Notes: generated from the sequence alone by a model not told the origin. DNA of 64,000 bases from Kalmanozyma brasiliensis GHG001 (GCF_000497045.1 NW_015961949.1:186001-250000), one strand, 5' to 3'. Shown: positions 47,391 to 57,942, counted from the first letter of the stretch. A program made the numbers and translations.

Positions 47391-50300
47391 TTAGAAGTCC
47401 TCGTCCTCCGAATCATCGATCTTGTAGCTCATCTTGCCCGAAGCGCCTCGTGCCGAGCGACCCGAGGCGCGAGCAGGAGCAGCCGAAGCGGGGCTGTCGA
47501 TCATGAACGAGTCTTCGGTGTCCGAGGCCGGTGCGGCGGCCTTCTTGCGTCCCAGACCGGTGGCTGTCTTCTTGCCAGCAGCAGGCTTGGCGGCGGCAGC
47601 CTTTTTGGCCTTGGGAGCTGCGATGGTGTCGTCCTCCGAGTCAGACAAGTTGAAAGACTTGGGGGCTTCCACCGGCTTGCTCGCGGCCGCTTTCTTGGGA
47701 GCGGCGGCCTTCTTCGTGGCAGCAGCGGGTTTGCTGCTTGTGCCAGCGGCTCGGAACAGCGGAGCGAGCTTCGAGTCGTCGCCATCGTCCAGCTCGACGA
47801 CCTGAGGAGTGGTTGCTCGCGAAGCAGTGGCCGACCTCGAGACAGATGCGTTTGCACGCGGCTTCTTGGCGGCGGCGCCGTTGGAGGTGGTGCCAAGCAG
47901 CAGCTTCATGTCGTCGTCATCCAAGGCGTCAGCGGCGGCACGCTTCTTGGCTGGGCTGACACGAGCAGGAGCGGCTGCCTTCTTCTTACCCGCAGCGGCG
48001 GACGGCTTGAAGTCGTCCTCAGAGTCATCGCCGTCGATGTCGTCCATGCCGTCATCTTCCTCTTCGCCGTCCGAGTTGATCGCCTTCTTGAGAACGCGGC
48101 GGGCTGCAGCACCAGTCTTGGCCGAAGCCTTCTTCGTCTGCTTGCCTTTCTTGACCTTGGTGACGACATCCTTAAGGCGGCGTTCATCTTCTTCGAGCAT
48201 CTCTTCCCAAAGCTCAATGAACTTGCCCAGGTCCTCGTCCCACAGGTTCTGGGGCGAGCGGCCGATGAGGATCTTGAGCTCTTCCTCCTTGCCGTCGCGC
48301 TCCTTCAGAAGCTTCTCGACCTTCTCCTTGGTCAGGTTGTAGATGGCCATGTTGAGCAGGTAGTCGAAGTCCGAGTCGGCTGAGATATCTTCCTCATCCA
48401 CCGGCTCATCGTCCTCGGGGTTGGCAGCGATCGCCGCCTTGCCCTGCTTGGGGAAGGGTCGGAAGTCCTTCTCGCGCAGGTCTTTGACAATGTCGGCGCG
48501 TTTGCGGTTGGACACGACGAGCTGACGAGTGATGATCATCTGCACGAAGCGAGCCTGGTTGGACAGCTTGTCGTACATGAGCTTGAGCTGATCCACCAGG
48601 TGTTCCTTCCTCTTCTGGTAGTACGAGAGACGAAGGAGGTAGAACTCCTCCAAGATCTCCTCGGGCGAAGAGTATTTCTTGATCTTGCCATCCTGGTCGA
48701 ACAGCACCATGTTGGTGGTGGAGATCTGGCACGAGAGCTTGAAGAAAGCATCCGGCCCCTTTTCGGCGATCTCAGCCTGACCTTTGGTGGTCAGCTCGAC
48801 GATAAAGTTGACGGTCGACTCGGTGTGATACTCCTTGTAGTCCTTGATGGTTGCAGGCTGCTTCTCCGACGACAGGACGCGCTCTTCGAGCGACTCTTTG
48901 TAATTCGAAGTCCAGGTTCGGATGGGCAGCTCGGTGATCTCCCAGGTCTTCTCGTCAATCTGGTTGACACGACCGCTCACCTTGAAACGACCAGGAGCGA
49001 ACTCCTCGACGGTACCGGTGAAGCCACGGAACCATGGCTTCAGAGGAATAACGTCTTCGCCGGCCATGCGTCGTCGCAAATTGGCAACAATCTCGTGTGG
49101 GTTGTAGGTGGGCACCGAAGTCGACCATCCGGTACCGATACCGTCAGCACCGTTCATGAGGACCTGGGGGGCCACAGGGATATACCAGTGAGGCTCGACC
49201 TTGGTTCCATCATCCTCCAGGTAATCGAGCAGAGCGTCATCCGACTGAGGGAACAGAGCCCGTGAGATCTTGGGCAAAGCGGTGAAGATGTATCGTCCGG
49301 AAGCGGCGTCCTTACCGCCGAGGAGACGAGTACCGAATTGACCCCTGGGCTCGAGCATGTTGACGTTGTTGCTACCCACAAAGTTCTGCGCGAGACCAAC
49401 GATGGTCATGGTCAGCGCAGCATCACCGTGATGATAAGCTGCCTGACCCAAGACCGTGCCCACGAGGGTCTGAACCTTCAACTCACCCTGGGTCTTCCTG
49501 TTGAGCATAATGTACATGACCTTGCGCTGACCAGGCTTGAGACCGTCGACGACTGAAGGAATGGAACGCATGTTGTCCGCCATGGAGAAGAGGATGAGCT
49601 CCTTGTTGACAAAGTCGGCGTACGGAATGAGGTGAGCGTTGTGGTCCAGGTAGGTGCCAGGTCGGAACTGTCGGAGCCACTCTTTACGATCATCGGCCTT
49701 CTTCTTGTTGAAAGCGAGGTCGATGAGCTCGCGATCGCCGTCCTTGGTGACGTCGAAGGGCAGCCTGTGCTTGGGGAGGTCTCGGAAATACTTCTTGGCA
49801 TCCTTGCTATCCGAAGTACCGAGACCCTTGTAGTACTTGACGTGCCAGCCCTTACCACCGTTGTGAGACTCCCTCCATTGCTCGTATTCCGGAATCGTGA
49901 AGAAGGACAGGTCCTGGTTGCCCTTTTTGCACCTGACGATTGGAGTGACGAATTCGACAAGGAAGCCGGGGATCTTGAGCAGCGACGGGTAAAAGTGATC
50001 GAGGAAGTTGATGATGAGACCTTTGATGTGCGAACCATCGTGATCCTGATCGGTCATGATCATGATGCTGCCGTATCGAAGACTGTTGACGTCGAGGTAC
50101 TGCTTGCCGTGCTGCAGACCCAGGATCTCCTTGATGGCCTTGATCTCGGCATTTTTCATGATCTGGTCGTGCGAGGCTTCACGGACGTTCAAGAGCTTAC
50201 CACGAAGCGGGAAAACGCCGTAGTTGTCCCTTCCGACCTCGACGATACCGGCGACAGCCAACGATTTGGCGGAGTCACCTTCAGTGAGGATGAGGGTGCA

Positions 50301-51923
50301 GTCTCGCGCTTTCCTTCCACCGGCGTTGTTGGCGTCCTCGAGTTTGGGGATGTTGGTGATGCGGGTACGCTTGTGGCCGTCGGTCTTCTTGAGCGCCTGG
50401 TCCTGCTTGAAGCGCGCAAAGCTGACGATGTTGTCGACGACACCGGACTTGATGACCTTCTTGGCGAACTCGTCGGTCAGGGTCCATTTGCTGCCAAACG
50501 CGCTCTGCTTGAGCGTGAGGGTCTCCTTGGTCTGACCGTCGAAGGTGGGGTTGACAATCTGACAGTTGACAAAGACCCAGAGCTGCTGTCGGACCTGATT
50601 GGGCATGACCTTTCCTGTCTTCTTGTCCTTCTTGACGTGGTCGATGAGGCGCGTGATGACCTGGTCAGCCACGTGGTCGACGTGCTTACCACCCTTGATA
50701 GTAGCGATATTATTGACGAACGAGACTTGACGGAACTCACCATCCGAGACGGCGAAGGCTACTTCCCAGGTGCGTCCTTTGTCGACGACCGACTCGTAGA
50801 TGATGGCCGGCTTGGGAGCGGCGCCGGCGGGCACGTCACCACCAGCACCACCTTCCTCGCCATTGTCGGCCTTGCCACCCAGCTCGTTGATGGCAGTGAC
50901 GTACATCTCGACGTACTGCTTGAAGTTCTTGATCTTGAGCAGCTCGCCGTTGAGGGTGACCTTGATGCCCTTGACGGTACCTGCCATGTCGTAGACACGC
51001 TTGAGCATGAGGGCCTCCATGTGGTCGTCGATGGACTCCATGCCAAACAGGGCGAGGTCGGGCTTGAAGGTGATCGAGGTGTACTCATCGGCCTTGCTGT
51101 GCTTGGTGATCTTGGGCTTGCCCTTGTCGTGCATGTTCTTGGTGAAGGTCTGCTTGTACTTGGCCTGGTTCTTGGCATCGGCGGTCTCGACGGTGAACTC
51201 GGTGGAGTAGATGTTGGCGAGCTTGGCACCGTAACCGTTCCTACCACCGGTGACCTTGGCCTCGTTGTCGTCGTAGTTGGACGAGGTGAGGAGATGACCA
51301 AAGATGAGCTCGGGGATGTAGACCTTCTCCTTGTCGTGCATCTCGACAGGGATACCGTGACCGTTGTTCCAGACCATGATGGAGTTGTCCTCGCGGTTGA
51401 TGTCGACCTTGAGGTGGGTCATGCCGGGATCGCGCGCCTTGTTGTCAGCAGCATTGACAAGGATTTCGTCAAAGATCTTGTAGAAGCCGGGAACGTAAGT
51501 CGTCTCGCGGTAGGCCATCTGCTTCTTGGTCTTGTCAAAGACCCAGAGCTTCTCTGTGTGCTTCTCGACACTGCCGATGTAAGTATCAGGACGCTTGAGA
51601 ATATGTTCGAGCTGCGAGAGCTTTTGGTATGTCTCGGAAGCGCTCTTGCCGTTGGCCGACTTGGAAGGTGCAACAGGCTGGAACGAGACATCAGCCTCGC
51701 TGTCAATCATGCTGACATCTGGGTCGCTGTCGGCGCCATTACTGTTGCGTTTAGCCAAGGGCTGTTTCTTTGGCTTGGCAGCAGCGCCACTAGCCTTGGA
51801 GGCGCCTGCCTTCGCACCGGCAGCAGCCTTGGGTTTAGGAGGCGCTTTCGTCTTGGGAGCAGCGGCCTTCTTCGCCGGGATGGCAAAGTCGGAAGTATCT
51901 GACATGTAGTCTGACTCGGACAT
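47391..51923 (-). CDS. TOP2: DNA topoisomerase II
   Basis: Type IIA topoisomerase that passes one duplex through another with ATP; nuclear, essential for chromosome segregation. The 1510 residues are full length. The GHKL ATPase has DEILVNAADNKARD, WNNGHGIPVEMHDKE and GGRNGYGAKLANIYS. The TOPRIM domain has TEGDSAKSLA (Glu548) and MTDQDHDGSHIKGL. The breakage-reunion domain carries the catalytic Tyr878 in GKDAASGRYIFT, with the upstream YHHGDAALT loop. The C-terminal domain (about 1200-1510) is Ala/Lys/acidic-rich with NLS-like and phosphorylation-like tracts, as usual for this divergent region. The start ATG at 51923 gives a short basic/Ala-rich N-tail before the ATPase domain. Intronless despite its size. 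Confidence 0.98.
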   Translation of the reverse strand: MSESDYMSDTSDFAIPAKKAAAPKTKAPPKPKAAAGAKAGASKASGAAAKPKKQPLAKRNSNGADSDPDVSMIDSEADVSFQPVAPSKSANGKSASETYQKLSQLEHILKRPDTYIGSVEKHTEKLWVFDKTKKQMAYRETTYVPGFYKIFDEILVNAADNKARDPGMTHLKVDINREDNSIMVWNNGHGIPVEMHDKEKVYIPELIFGHLLTSSNYDDNEAKVTGGRNGYGAKLANIYSTEFTVETADAKNQAKYKQTFTKNMHDKGKPKITKHSKADEYTSITFKPDLALFGMESIDDHMEALMLKRVYDMAGTVKGIKVTLNGELLKIKNFKQYVEMYVTAINELGGKADNGEEGGAGGDVPAGAAPKPAIIYESVVDKGRTWEVAFAVSDGEFRQVSFVNNIATIKGGKHVDHVADQVITRLIDHVKKDKKTGKVMPNQVRQQLWVFVNCQIVNPTFDGQTKETLTLKQSAFGSKWTLTDEFAKKVIKSGVVDNIVSFARFKQDQALKKTDGHKRTRITNIPKLEDANNAGGRKARDCTLILTEGDSAKSLAVAGIVEVGRDNYGVFPLRGKLLNVREASHDQIMKNAEIKAIKEILGLQHGKQYLDVNSLRYGSIMIMTDQDHDGSHIKGLIINFLDHFYPSLLKIPGFLVEFVTPIVRCKKGNQDLSFFTIPEYEQWRESHNGGKGWHVKYYKGLGTSDSKDAKKYFRDLPKHRLPFDVTKDGDRELIDLAFNKKKADDRKEWLRQFRPGTYLDHNAHLIPYADFVNKELILFSMADNMRSIPSVVDGLKPGQRKVMYIMLNRKTQGELKVQTLVGTVLGQAAYHHGDAALTMTIVGLAQNFVGSNNVNMLEPRGQFGTRLLGGKDAASGRYIFTALPKISRALFPQSDDALLDYLEDDGTKVEPHWYIPVAPQVLMNGADGIGTGWSTSVPTYNPHEIVANLRRRMAGEDVIPLKPWFRGFTGTVEEFAPGRFKVSGRVNQIDEKTWEITELPIRTWTSNYKESLEERVLSSEKQPATIKDYKEYHTESTVNFIVELTTKGQAEIAEKGPDAFFKLSCQISTTNMVLFDQDGKIKKYSSPEEILEEFYLLRLSYYQKRKEHLVDQLKLMYDKLSNQARFVQMIITRQLVVSNRKRADIVKDLREKDFRPFPKQGKAAIAANPEDDEPVDEEDISADSDFDYLLNMAIYNLTKEKVEKLLKERDGKEEELKILIGRSPQNLWDEDLGKFIELWEEMLEEDERRLKDVVTKVKKGKQTKKASAKTGAAARRVLKKAINSDGEEEDDGMDDIDGDDSEDDFKPSAAAGKKKAAAPARVSPAKKRAAADALDDDDMKLLLGTTSNGAAAKKPRANASVSRSATASRATTPQVVELDDGDDSKLAPLFRAAGTSSKPAAATKKAAAPKKAAASKPVEAPKSFNLSDSEDDTIAAPKAKKAAAAKPAAGKKTATGLGRKKAAAPASDTEDSFMIDSPASAAPARASGRSARGASGKMSYKIDDSEDEDF

Positions 51924-52919
51924 CTTGGCTGTGGTGGTGGTGAAGTTTCGGGGCGTTGATGCCCTGAGAGCGGTGAAGGAGGTAGGTGTTGAAGCAGTTG
52001 TGTGGGAGAATGGGAACGTGAAAGGCGATCGAAGACGAGACTGTGGTAGACGTGGTCGTGGAACAAGGTTGGATGCGGAGGCAAGGCTTCGAGAAGAGGA
52101 TGAACCGAGTCGAAGGAGCGAGGCGGCACCAGGCAGCCAAGTGTTTGGAGGAATGGTGGAGCAGATCCACCGCTAGAGAACAGTCTGCTGGTGGTGCGCG
52201 GAGACTGTCTGAGGGTCAGGACGAGGGATGTTGGAGGTGATGAGGGCAAGGAAAGATAGAAGACGAGGTTGGACTGTAAATTTGTGACTGCGGATGGGTT
52301 TGCTTTGAGTGGACGCGCGCTTCTTCCCTTGCGGAACGAGAGAGCAACACTTTTTAGATTCGAGTCCCGCGTCGTAAAGAGAGCAGCCTGCAGACTGAGC
52401 AGAGATCAACACAGCGACGCGCCTTGTTCCAAGCTATTCAAGGCAGAGCAACACTTCCCCAGGCCGCGTCCACCAAGCTCAATTCAATGGCTGAGTTGTC
52501 CTCTGAACGCTCAAAGCAGTCACACGCTTCATACTTAGAGCTGGTTGACAGAGCTCGGCGACTTCTGGACTGTCTGTCTCCTTCCTCTGAGTTCCGCCTA
52601 CTGTACCTTGAACTCTGTCCCATCTCGAGATATTCATCCCTCTCAGGTTTTGCAGTCACAGACAGTCCAGAATGCATCCGCTGATCAGCTTTGTGACCAA
52701 GCCTTCAGATACTTGATGGTGATCAAGGTCGAGGCTGAGCACGTTCAGACACAAGTCAAGGCTTAGCCAGGAGCGGAATCGATGCGAGCAAACACGCGTC
52801 TGCACGTGATTTTTGTGATATTGTTACATTCTATGTGGTGACAATCACAGAAAATGGGCGTAGTCCGATAGTGTGTGCTTTCCTGCTTCCTTCCGGGATA
52901 TATAGAGAGGTTTGCGGCC
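51924..52919. other. TOP2 upstream region
   Basis: 1 kb between the TOP2 start and the SerRS fusion stop, both on the minus strand. One ACGCGT occurs at 52794-52799, a number expected by chance. I see no RNA gene or coding region. Confidence 0.5.
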
Positions 52920-55367
52920 TCACGACGGGGAGACGCAAGTCTTCGCAGGTGAGCGACGGAGCAACAGCCTCTTGAGAGGCTCGAGAACGGTACGCGAGAA
53001 CGGTCCCGCTAGCGCCACCGAAGCACCGATGCGGATTGGAAGCAGCGCCTTGACCAGAATATAGGCCGCGACCATGTTGGCAAACGAGCCTGCAAAGCGT
53101 CTCGAGTCGCCGAGGTCATTGGCTGCATTGATCGACTCGATGTCCTGCTTTTCGAAGCCGAGGTAGCCCTTCTTTCGACAGTACCGCTCGAAGCGCTGCT
53201 CCTTCAGACGTGCCCAAGCCCGAAAGCGAGACAGCAGCGGTTGCGAGTCGGCCTCGCTCTGCGAAGCTGCGGCGTCCGCGTCGCCGAGAAGCCACTGCAA
53301 GACGGCTGTCCCAACGCCGAGCGCGCCAAATACGTAGAAGAGGATCGCCAACGGGATGATGGCAGTGAGCTCGTGCAAGACCAGGAAAGAGGCCATCATG
53401 GTCGGCGCATCCGTGCCGTTCCTCTTTGCGATCGAGCGAATGCGCGTCATCGCCCGCTTCAGGCTCGACTGCGAGCCAGCGCTAGCTTTTCCCGTATACA
53501 GCCACGTGACGTTGGGATCTTTGTCGCCCGCCAGCCAGAAGGGCTTGAGCGTATCAGGCAGCACCAGTTTGCCATTCTCCACGCCGTGGTTCTCGAGGAT
53601 AGCCACGATGAGACGCGGGATCGCGGCTGCCGTGGCATTGAGCGTATGCACGGTAGGATGTTCCGGATCGTTCACATCGTTCGCGTTTGTTCCTGCATTC
53701 CTGATTTGGATGCGCAGCCTTCGCGCTTGATAGGTCGTGCAGTTCGAAGCTGAAGAGACCTCACCCCACGATCCTCGTCCCGGCATCCACACCTCGATGT
53801 CGTACTTGCGATATGCACTCGCTCCGAGCTCTTCTGTGGGCATGTCCAGCACACGGTACGGCAGACCGAGCCCACCGATCACCTCCTCCTGGATGGTGCG
53901 TAGCTCTTCGAGCATGGCATCACTCGCTTGCAGGTCGCCTTCTGTGGCGACAAACATCTCGATTTTGCTGAACTGATGCACACGGTAAAGTCCACGCGTG
54001 TCTGCTCCACGTGCGCCGGCTTCGGCACGGAAGGCATGCCCAAGCGCTGCAAGCTTGATGGGTAGCTCTGACGTTTGGATCAAGGAGGATGCACCACTGG
54101 CCGGAGAGGATGGCTTGCCCCCCTTGTTGGAAGCGTCGAGTTGACGACCTGCGAGCAAACCGGCGAGCGGGATCTCGGCTGTGGCGGCCAGGCAGAGATC
54201 TGCCGAGTCATCCGAGCTGTTGCTTTTGGTCGGCTCGAGAAAGTAGGTTTGCTTGGCCTTCTCGTCCCTCGGGCGGAATCCACATCGATCCGCGAGATCA
54301 GCTCGAACGACATCGGGCGGTGAAACGGCCAAGAATCCTTTGCGAACCACGATCGACATGGCGTATTGCGACAAGGCATGCTCGAGCAAGCTGATGCTTC
54401 CCAGCAGATACGGCCACGAGCTTCCGGTGGTCAACAATCCTGAGACCGTATCCACCTCTGCTCCGCTGGCGGTGGCCGCTAGTGAAAGATGTTCGCGTTT
54501 CGGATCTGCCTCGGGTCCGTCGGGGAAGTCTTTGGCTTGCATCACTGACTTGTTCCACGGCTCCTTCACCAGGTCAAATTCCTTGGGGAGGATATTGAGG
54601 GAGTCTTGAACAGAGACCAACACCGCATTCTGCTCGGGGCCGAGCGGGACATCCGGGTGGCACTGGTTGGGCCAGGACAGGCGCACTTCCGCGCTTCGTG
54701 AACGAAGCTCGTCTTGCTGCTTGCGTGTTGCCTCGAGCTCCTCTTTGACCTTCCTGGCACGTTTCTTCACTTCTGCGATGTACTTTTGCTTGCCTTCGTT
54801 GCCTTCGTTGCTGCTCGGCTCCTCTTTGATCGAAGTAGTAGCGGAAATGTCGGTTCCGAGATCGTCGCTCGCACTGGTGCTCTTGTCCTTTCCCTTTCTG
54901 GAAGTCGACTGATAGTGCTCATTGAGCTCGTTGGTCAAGTCCCTCAGCTGTTTGGATTGCTCCTTCTCCTTCACGTTGAGCGTGTACAGACTATGCCGCG
55001 CCTCTCTGAGCCATTGGAGATCCGCCTCGTCGTATGGCATCTTTCTGAGTTGCATGTCGCGCCTTGCTTCGTCGATGAAGGCGTTGCTCACGCCTCTCCC
55101 TGGAAGCGGGGGTTGCAGCTTCCTCGGCTTTGGCGCGGGGGGCGATGTGGGAGAGCCTTCTTTGCGTCTCAGCCTGCCTGCCTTTCTTTCGGACAACGGT
55201 GCATTTGACCGAGGCGGACTCTTACTGATGCCCAGCGTCACCCTTGATGTGGAAGCGAACCGCGAACTGGTTTGGAGAGCCTCCGCCGACGAGCGGAATC
55301 GATTTGCCTCGACGCAGGGTCGCGCTGTGGACCGCCATATAGCGCTGGAGCTGACTCGTATCGACAT
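52920..55367 (-). CDS. DIA4: mitochondrial seryl-tRNA synthetase fused to a FLILHELTA-family membrane domain
   Basis: One open 815-codon frame. Residues 1 to about 45 look like a mitochondrial presequence (Arg/Ser-rich). About 95-250 is the SerRS tRNA-binding coiled-coil arm with a charged insertion. The class II catalytic domain (about 300-615) has motif 1 near LLEHALSQYAMSIVVRKGF, motif 2 FRAEAGARGADTRGLYRVHQ (446-465) and motif 3 GRGSWGEVSSASNCTTYQAR (530-549). After FWLAGDKDPN, where SerRS proteins end, a linker of about 40 residues leads into FLVLHELTA (661-669). This is the signature of the fungal mitochondrial FLILHELTA family (two hydrophobic helices, YCRKKGYLGFE, then AYILVKALLPIRIGASVALA). 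The first half charges mitochondrial tRNA-Ser; the second may anchor it to the inner membrane. No stop, frameshift or splice site separates them. Confidence 0.88.
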   Translation of the reverse strand: MSIRVSSSAIWRSTARPCVEANRFRSSAEALQTSSRFASTSRVTLGISKSPPRSNAPLSERKAGRLRRKEGSPTSPPAPKPRKLQPPLPGRGVSNAFIDEARRDMQLRKMPYDEADLQWLREARHSLYTLNVKEKEQSKQLRDLTNELNEHYQSTSRKGKDKSTSASDDLGTDISATTSIKEEPSSNEGNEGKQKYIAEVKKRARKVKEELEATRKQQDELRSRSAEVRLSWPNQCHPDVPLGPEQNAVLVSVQDSLNILPKEFDLVKEPWNKSVMQAKDFPDGPEADPKREHLSLAATASGAEVDTVSGLLTTGSSWPYLLGSISLLEHALSQYAMSIVVRKGFLAVSPPDVVRADLADRCGFRPRDEKAKQTYFLEPTKSNSSDDSADLCLAATAEIPLAGLLAGRQLDASNKGGKPSSPASGASSLIQTSELPIKLAALGHAFRAEAGARGADTRGLYRVHQFSKIEMFVATEGDLQASDAMLEELRTIQEEVIGGLGLPYRVLDMPTEELGASAYRKYDIEVWMPGRGSWGEVSSASNCTTYQARRLRIQIRNAGTNANDVNDPEHPTVHTLNATAAAIPRLIVAILENHGVENGKLVLPDTLKPFWLAGDKDPNVTWLYTGKASAGSQSSLKRAMTRIRSIAKRNGTDAPTMMASFLVLHELTAIIPLAILFYVFGALGVGTAVLQWLLGDADAAASQSEADSQPLLSRFRAWARLKEQRFERYCRKKGYLGFEKQDIESINAANDLGDSRRFAGSFANMVAAYILVKALLPIRIGASVALAGPFSRTVLEPLKRLLLRRSPAKTCVSPS

Positions 55368-55731
55368 GCTTGCCTCGCTCGCTCGATGGAGCTTCCAGAT
55401 GATGTGCAGAAGAGGTCGTGGGTGAAGTGAAAGGCTCTCTCTCGGTTGGATAATTCAGGGTTCACGAGGAGGAGGTGTGGAGGCCAAATCGAGCCTTTCT
55501 TCTCATTTCTCAACTTTTTTTGTGGGCCAGCGTGTTGCAATTCTCGTCCGGTACAGCTCGAGCCAGAGCCGGCTGGCAGGCTTACGTTGCGCGACCAAAG
55601 CTCAGCACAAGCCAAGAAGGGTCGAAATTGGGCCCCTTTGATCCTCGTCTGTCGCAAGCTAATCCCTTCTTCCTACCTCGCTAGCCCTCACCCCGTGTCC
55701 TCGACTCCTCATCCTCTTCATCTTGCCCAGC
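55368..55731. other. divergent promoter region, SerRS fusion / PHB1
   Basis: 364 bp shared by two mitochondrial-protein genes. A short T-run lies near 55515. No clear element. Confidence 0.5.
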
Positions 55732-56538
55732 ATGTCGACTTTGATGGCCCGCTTCGCCGTCCCTCTGGGGCTCGGCGTCATGGCACTCCAGGCATCGCTC
55801 TACGACGTTCCAGGTGGATACCGCGCCGTCATGTTCGACCGTTTCCAGGGTGTTAAGGACATTGCTACCGGCGAGGGCACCCACGTTCTCGTCCCTTGGC
55901 TCCAAAAGGCCATCCTCTACGACGTCCGCATCAAGCCACGCAACATCTCCACCACCACGGGCTCCAAGGATCTGCAGATGGTCTCGTTGACGCTCCGTGT
56001 GCTCAGCCGACCCGACATCCAGCACCTCCCCAAGATCTACCAGTCGCTCGGCATCGACTATGACGAGCGAGTGCTTCCGTCCATCGGAAACGAAGTGCTC
56101 AAGGCCACTGTGGCGCAGTTTGACGCTGCCGAGCTCATCACACAGCGAGAGGTCGTCTCGGCTCGCATTCGCGAGGATCTGCTCAAGCGAGCCAAGGAGT
56201 TCAACATCGTCCTAGAAGACGTCTCGATCACGCACATGACGTTCGGACAGGACTTTACAAAGGCGGTCGAGCAAAAGCAGATCGCACAGCAGGACGCAGA
56301 GCGCGCCAAATTCATCGTCGAAAAGGCCGAGCAGGAGCGACAGGCGAGTGTTATCAGGGCAGAGGGAGAAGCCGAGGCGGCGCAAACCATTTCAAGGGCA
56401 CTGGAGAAGGCAGGCGACGGTCTGTTGACCATCCGAAGGATCGAGGCGTCCAAGGATATCGCATCGACATTGAGCAGCGCCAAGAACGTCACTTACCTCC
56501 CACGCGGCCAGGGCATGCTTCTCAACATGCAGACCTGA
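55732..56538 (+). CDS. PHB1: prohibitin 1
   Basis: Subunit of the ring-shaped inner-membrane prohibitin complex that scaffolds m-AAA protease and cardiolipin domains. The 268 residues have an N-terminal membrane-anchoring hydrophobic stretch (about 5-24) and a PHB/SPFH domain. The diagnostic block is [20 protein letters not shown], followed by [20 protein letters not shown] and a C-terminal coiled coil rich in Glu, Ala and Gln. It ends [16 protein letters not shown], close to Phb1 of other fungi and distinct from Phb2. The first ATG is at 55732; the frame's upstream codons include no ATG. Intronless. It converges with the phosphorylase gene (171 bp between stops). Confidence 0.97.
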   Translation: MSTLMARFAVPLGLGVMALQASLYDVPGGYRAVMFDRFQGVKDIATGEGTHVLVPWLQKAILYDVRIKPRNISTTTGSKDLQMVSLTLRVLSRPDIQHLPKIYQSLGIDYDERVLPSIGNEVLKATVAQFDAAELITQREVVSARIREDLLKRAKEFNIVLEDVSITHMTFGQDFTKAVEQKQIAQQDAERAKFIVEKAEQERQASVIRAEGEAEAAQTISRALEKAGDGLLTIRRIEASKDIASTLSSAKNVTYLPRGQGMLLNMQT

Positions 56539-56709
56539 TTCGTTCACTGTTCGCCTCTCCTCTCAACCATGTAGTTCTATTCCCACCGCTTTCGAGCGTT
56601 CATGTCGTGCATCAATCAACACCACATCTCATGTCACATTCTCATCCTGTGCATGCATTGCTCAAATGGTGAATTTCTGCGATAAGAAGCCAGAGTCGAC
56701 AAAAGCCGT

Positions 56710-57942
56710 CTATGAAGATGCAGCGGTGTCCCACACGCCGTGCGGGTGCAGTCTCTACGAATGGCGAGCAAATGAAAGAGTGGGAGCAGTCAGCATGCCT
56801 GTCATCTTGCGCGACCTCTCTACTCCTGTGCTACTTACCTCTTTGGGGATCTCAATGCTGGCCAGAGCATCGAGGACCGACTTGCCGGCCCAGTGTTCGA
56901 GCGTCTCGCACTCCTCCGGAGAGATGAACGCCGACGTATTGCGGTTTGCGAAGCTGCGCCGAACGAAACATAAATCTTTGTCAGTACTTTTTCTTTCCCC
57001 AGCACGGAAAAAAGGTAGTGAACTCACATCATCTGAATGGCGCCTGTTCGGATCTTACCCTTGTGCACGGGCGTCTGTCCGTTCTTCTCGGCCAGCTCGA
57101 TCGCGTCGTTCGCTGCGGCAGCGAGGTGGTTGAGCACGAAGGTTTCCATCTCCAACGTCGCGACACCGGGCCTCCTTTCGCGGATCACGTCGATCAAGTT
57201 GGCATTGGCATCGACGAAAGCCGGATCAATTCTACCCTGGCTGCCATAGAAGCTGTCTGCGCTGGCATTGACCGTATTACCCACGGCCTTGGCTTCTCCA
57301 CCTTCGAACAGATTGGCTTTCACTGCGGGCTTGTCGGCCTCGAGCGCGGCCAGCAAGGCATCGTGCACCTCGGCGTCCGCGTCCAAAGGCTTGGTGATGA
57401 TGTACGGCTCCAACGCCCCCGCTCTGCGCTCATCCGCGCTCGTATCATGATGAAAGTAGTCATAGTTCCTCATGATCCCGAAGCTCGCTTTCGGCACCAC
57501 CACCGTTCCGATGCCATACTCGGGCTGCATCGACCCGCACGAGCCGAGACGGACAATGATCATCTCGCCCTCCACCACGGCGCGGCACTCGCGGACGAAA
57601 AAGTCGACCACCGAGAAGCCCATGCCGATCGCGACAATGGAGATGGGGACGCCGTGGAAGGTGCCTGTGAGCGTGAGGAAGTTGCGCTGCGAGTTGAAGG
57701 TGAATAGCGGTGCACCACCATCGAAGGATTTGGCGATGCGGTGCGCGCGCACTTGATCGCCGACCGTGATGATTCGGTTGGCTACTTGACCGGCACATGT
57801 TGCGACATGGTAGGTGCGCCCCTGGGCGTCTTGCTGTTGGAGGAAGAGCAGACAGCGACGATGGTCAGCACGGACGAGACAGGGTAGGGTTTAAGGATAA
57901 GAAGCTTACGGGAAAGTTGGCGTTGCTGAGCACGTCCTTCAT
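56710..57942 (-). CDS. nucleoside phosphorylase, uridine phosphorylase-like (four exons)
   Basis: PNP/UDP family-1 phosphorylase, probably cleaving uridine with phosphate in pyrimidine salvage. I assemble complement(join(56710..56754, 56839..56953, 57028..57833, 57910..57942)), 332 residues. Donors are GTAAGC, GTGAGT and GTAAGT, and acceptors CAG, CAG and TAG; introns are 76, 74 and 84 nt with CTGAC-like branch points. All joints keep phase and read through family sequence: YHVATCAGQVANRIITVGDQ across the start of exon 2, then IIVRLGSCGSMQPEYGIGTV (phosphate-site region), RRPGVATLEMETFVLNHLAA (ribose-binding Glu-Met-Glu) and AIQMIFANRN over the exon 2/3 joint. Exon 1 codes for only 11 residues and exon 4 for 14. 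Uridine versus another nucleoside cannot be settled by eye. Confidence 0.87.

Noticed and set aside
49632..51902. 756-codon open frame opposite TOP2
   Set aside because: Same codon-bias effect. TOP2 on the other strand is unambiguous and the antisense product has no protein character.
52794..52799. Single ACGCGT upstream of TOP2 as a cell-cycle box
   Set aside because: One isolated site about 870 bp upstream is expected by chance in a sequence this long.
52893..52906. GATATATAG TATA-like element
   Set aside because: It lies just beyond the stop of the SerRS fusion gene and about 1 kb from the TOP2 start, so it is more likely 3'-UTR sequence than a promoter.
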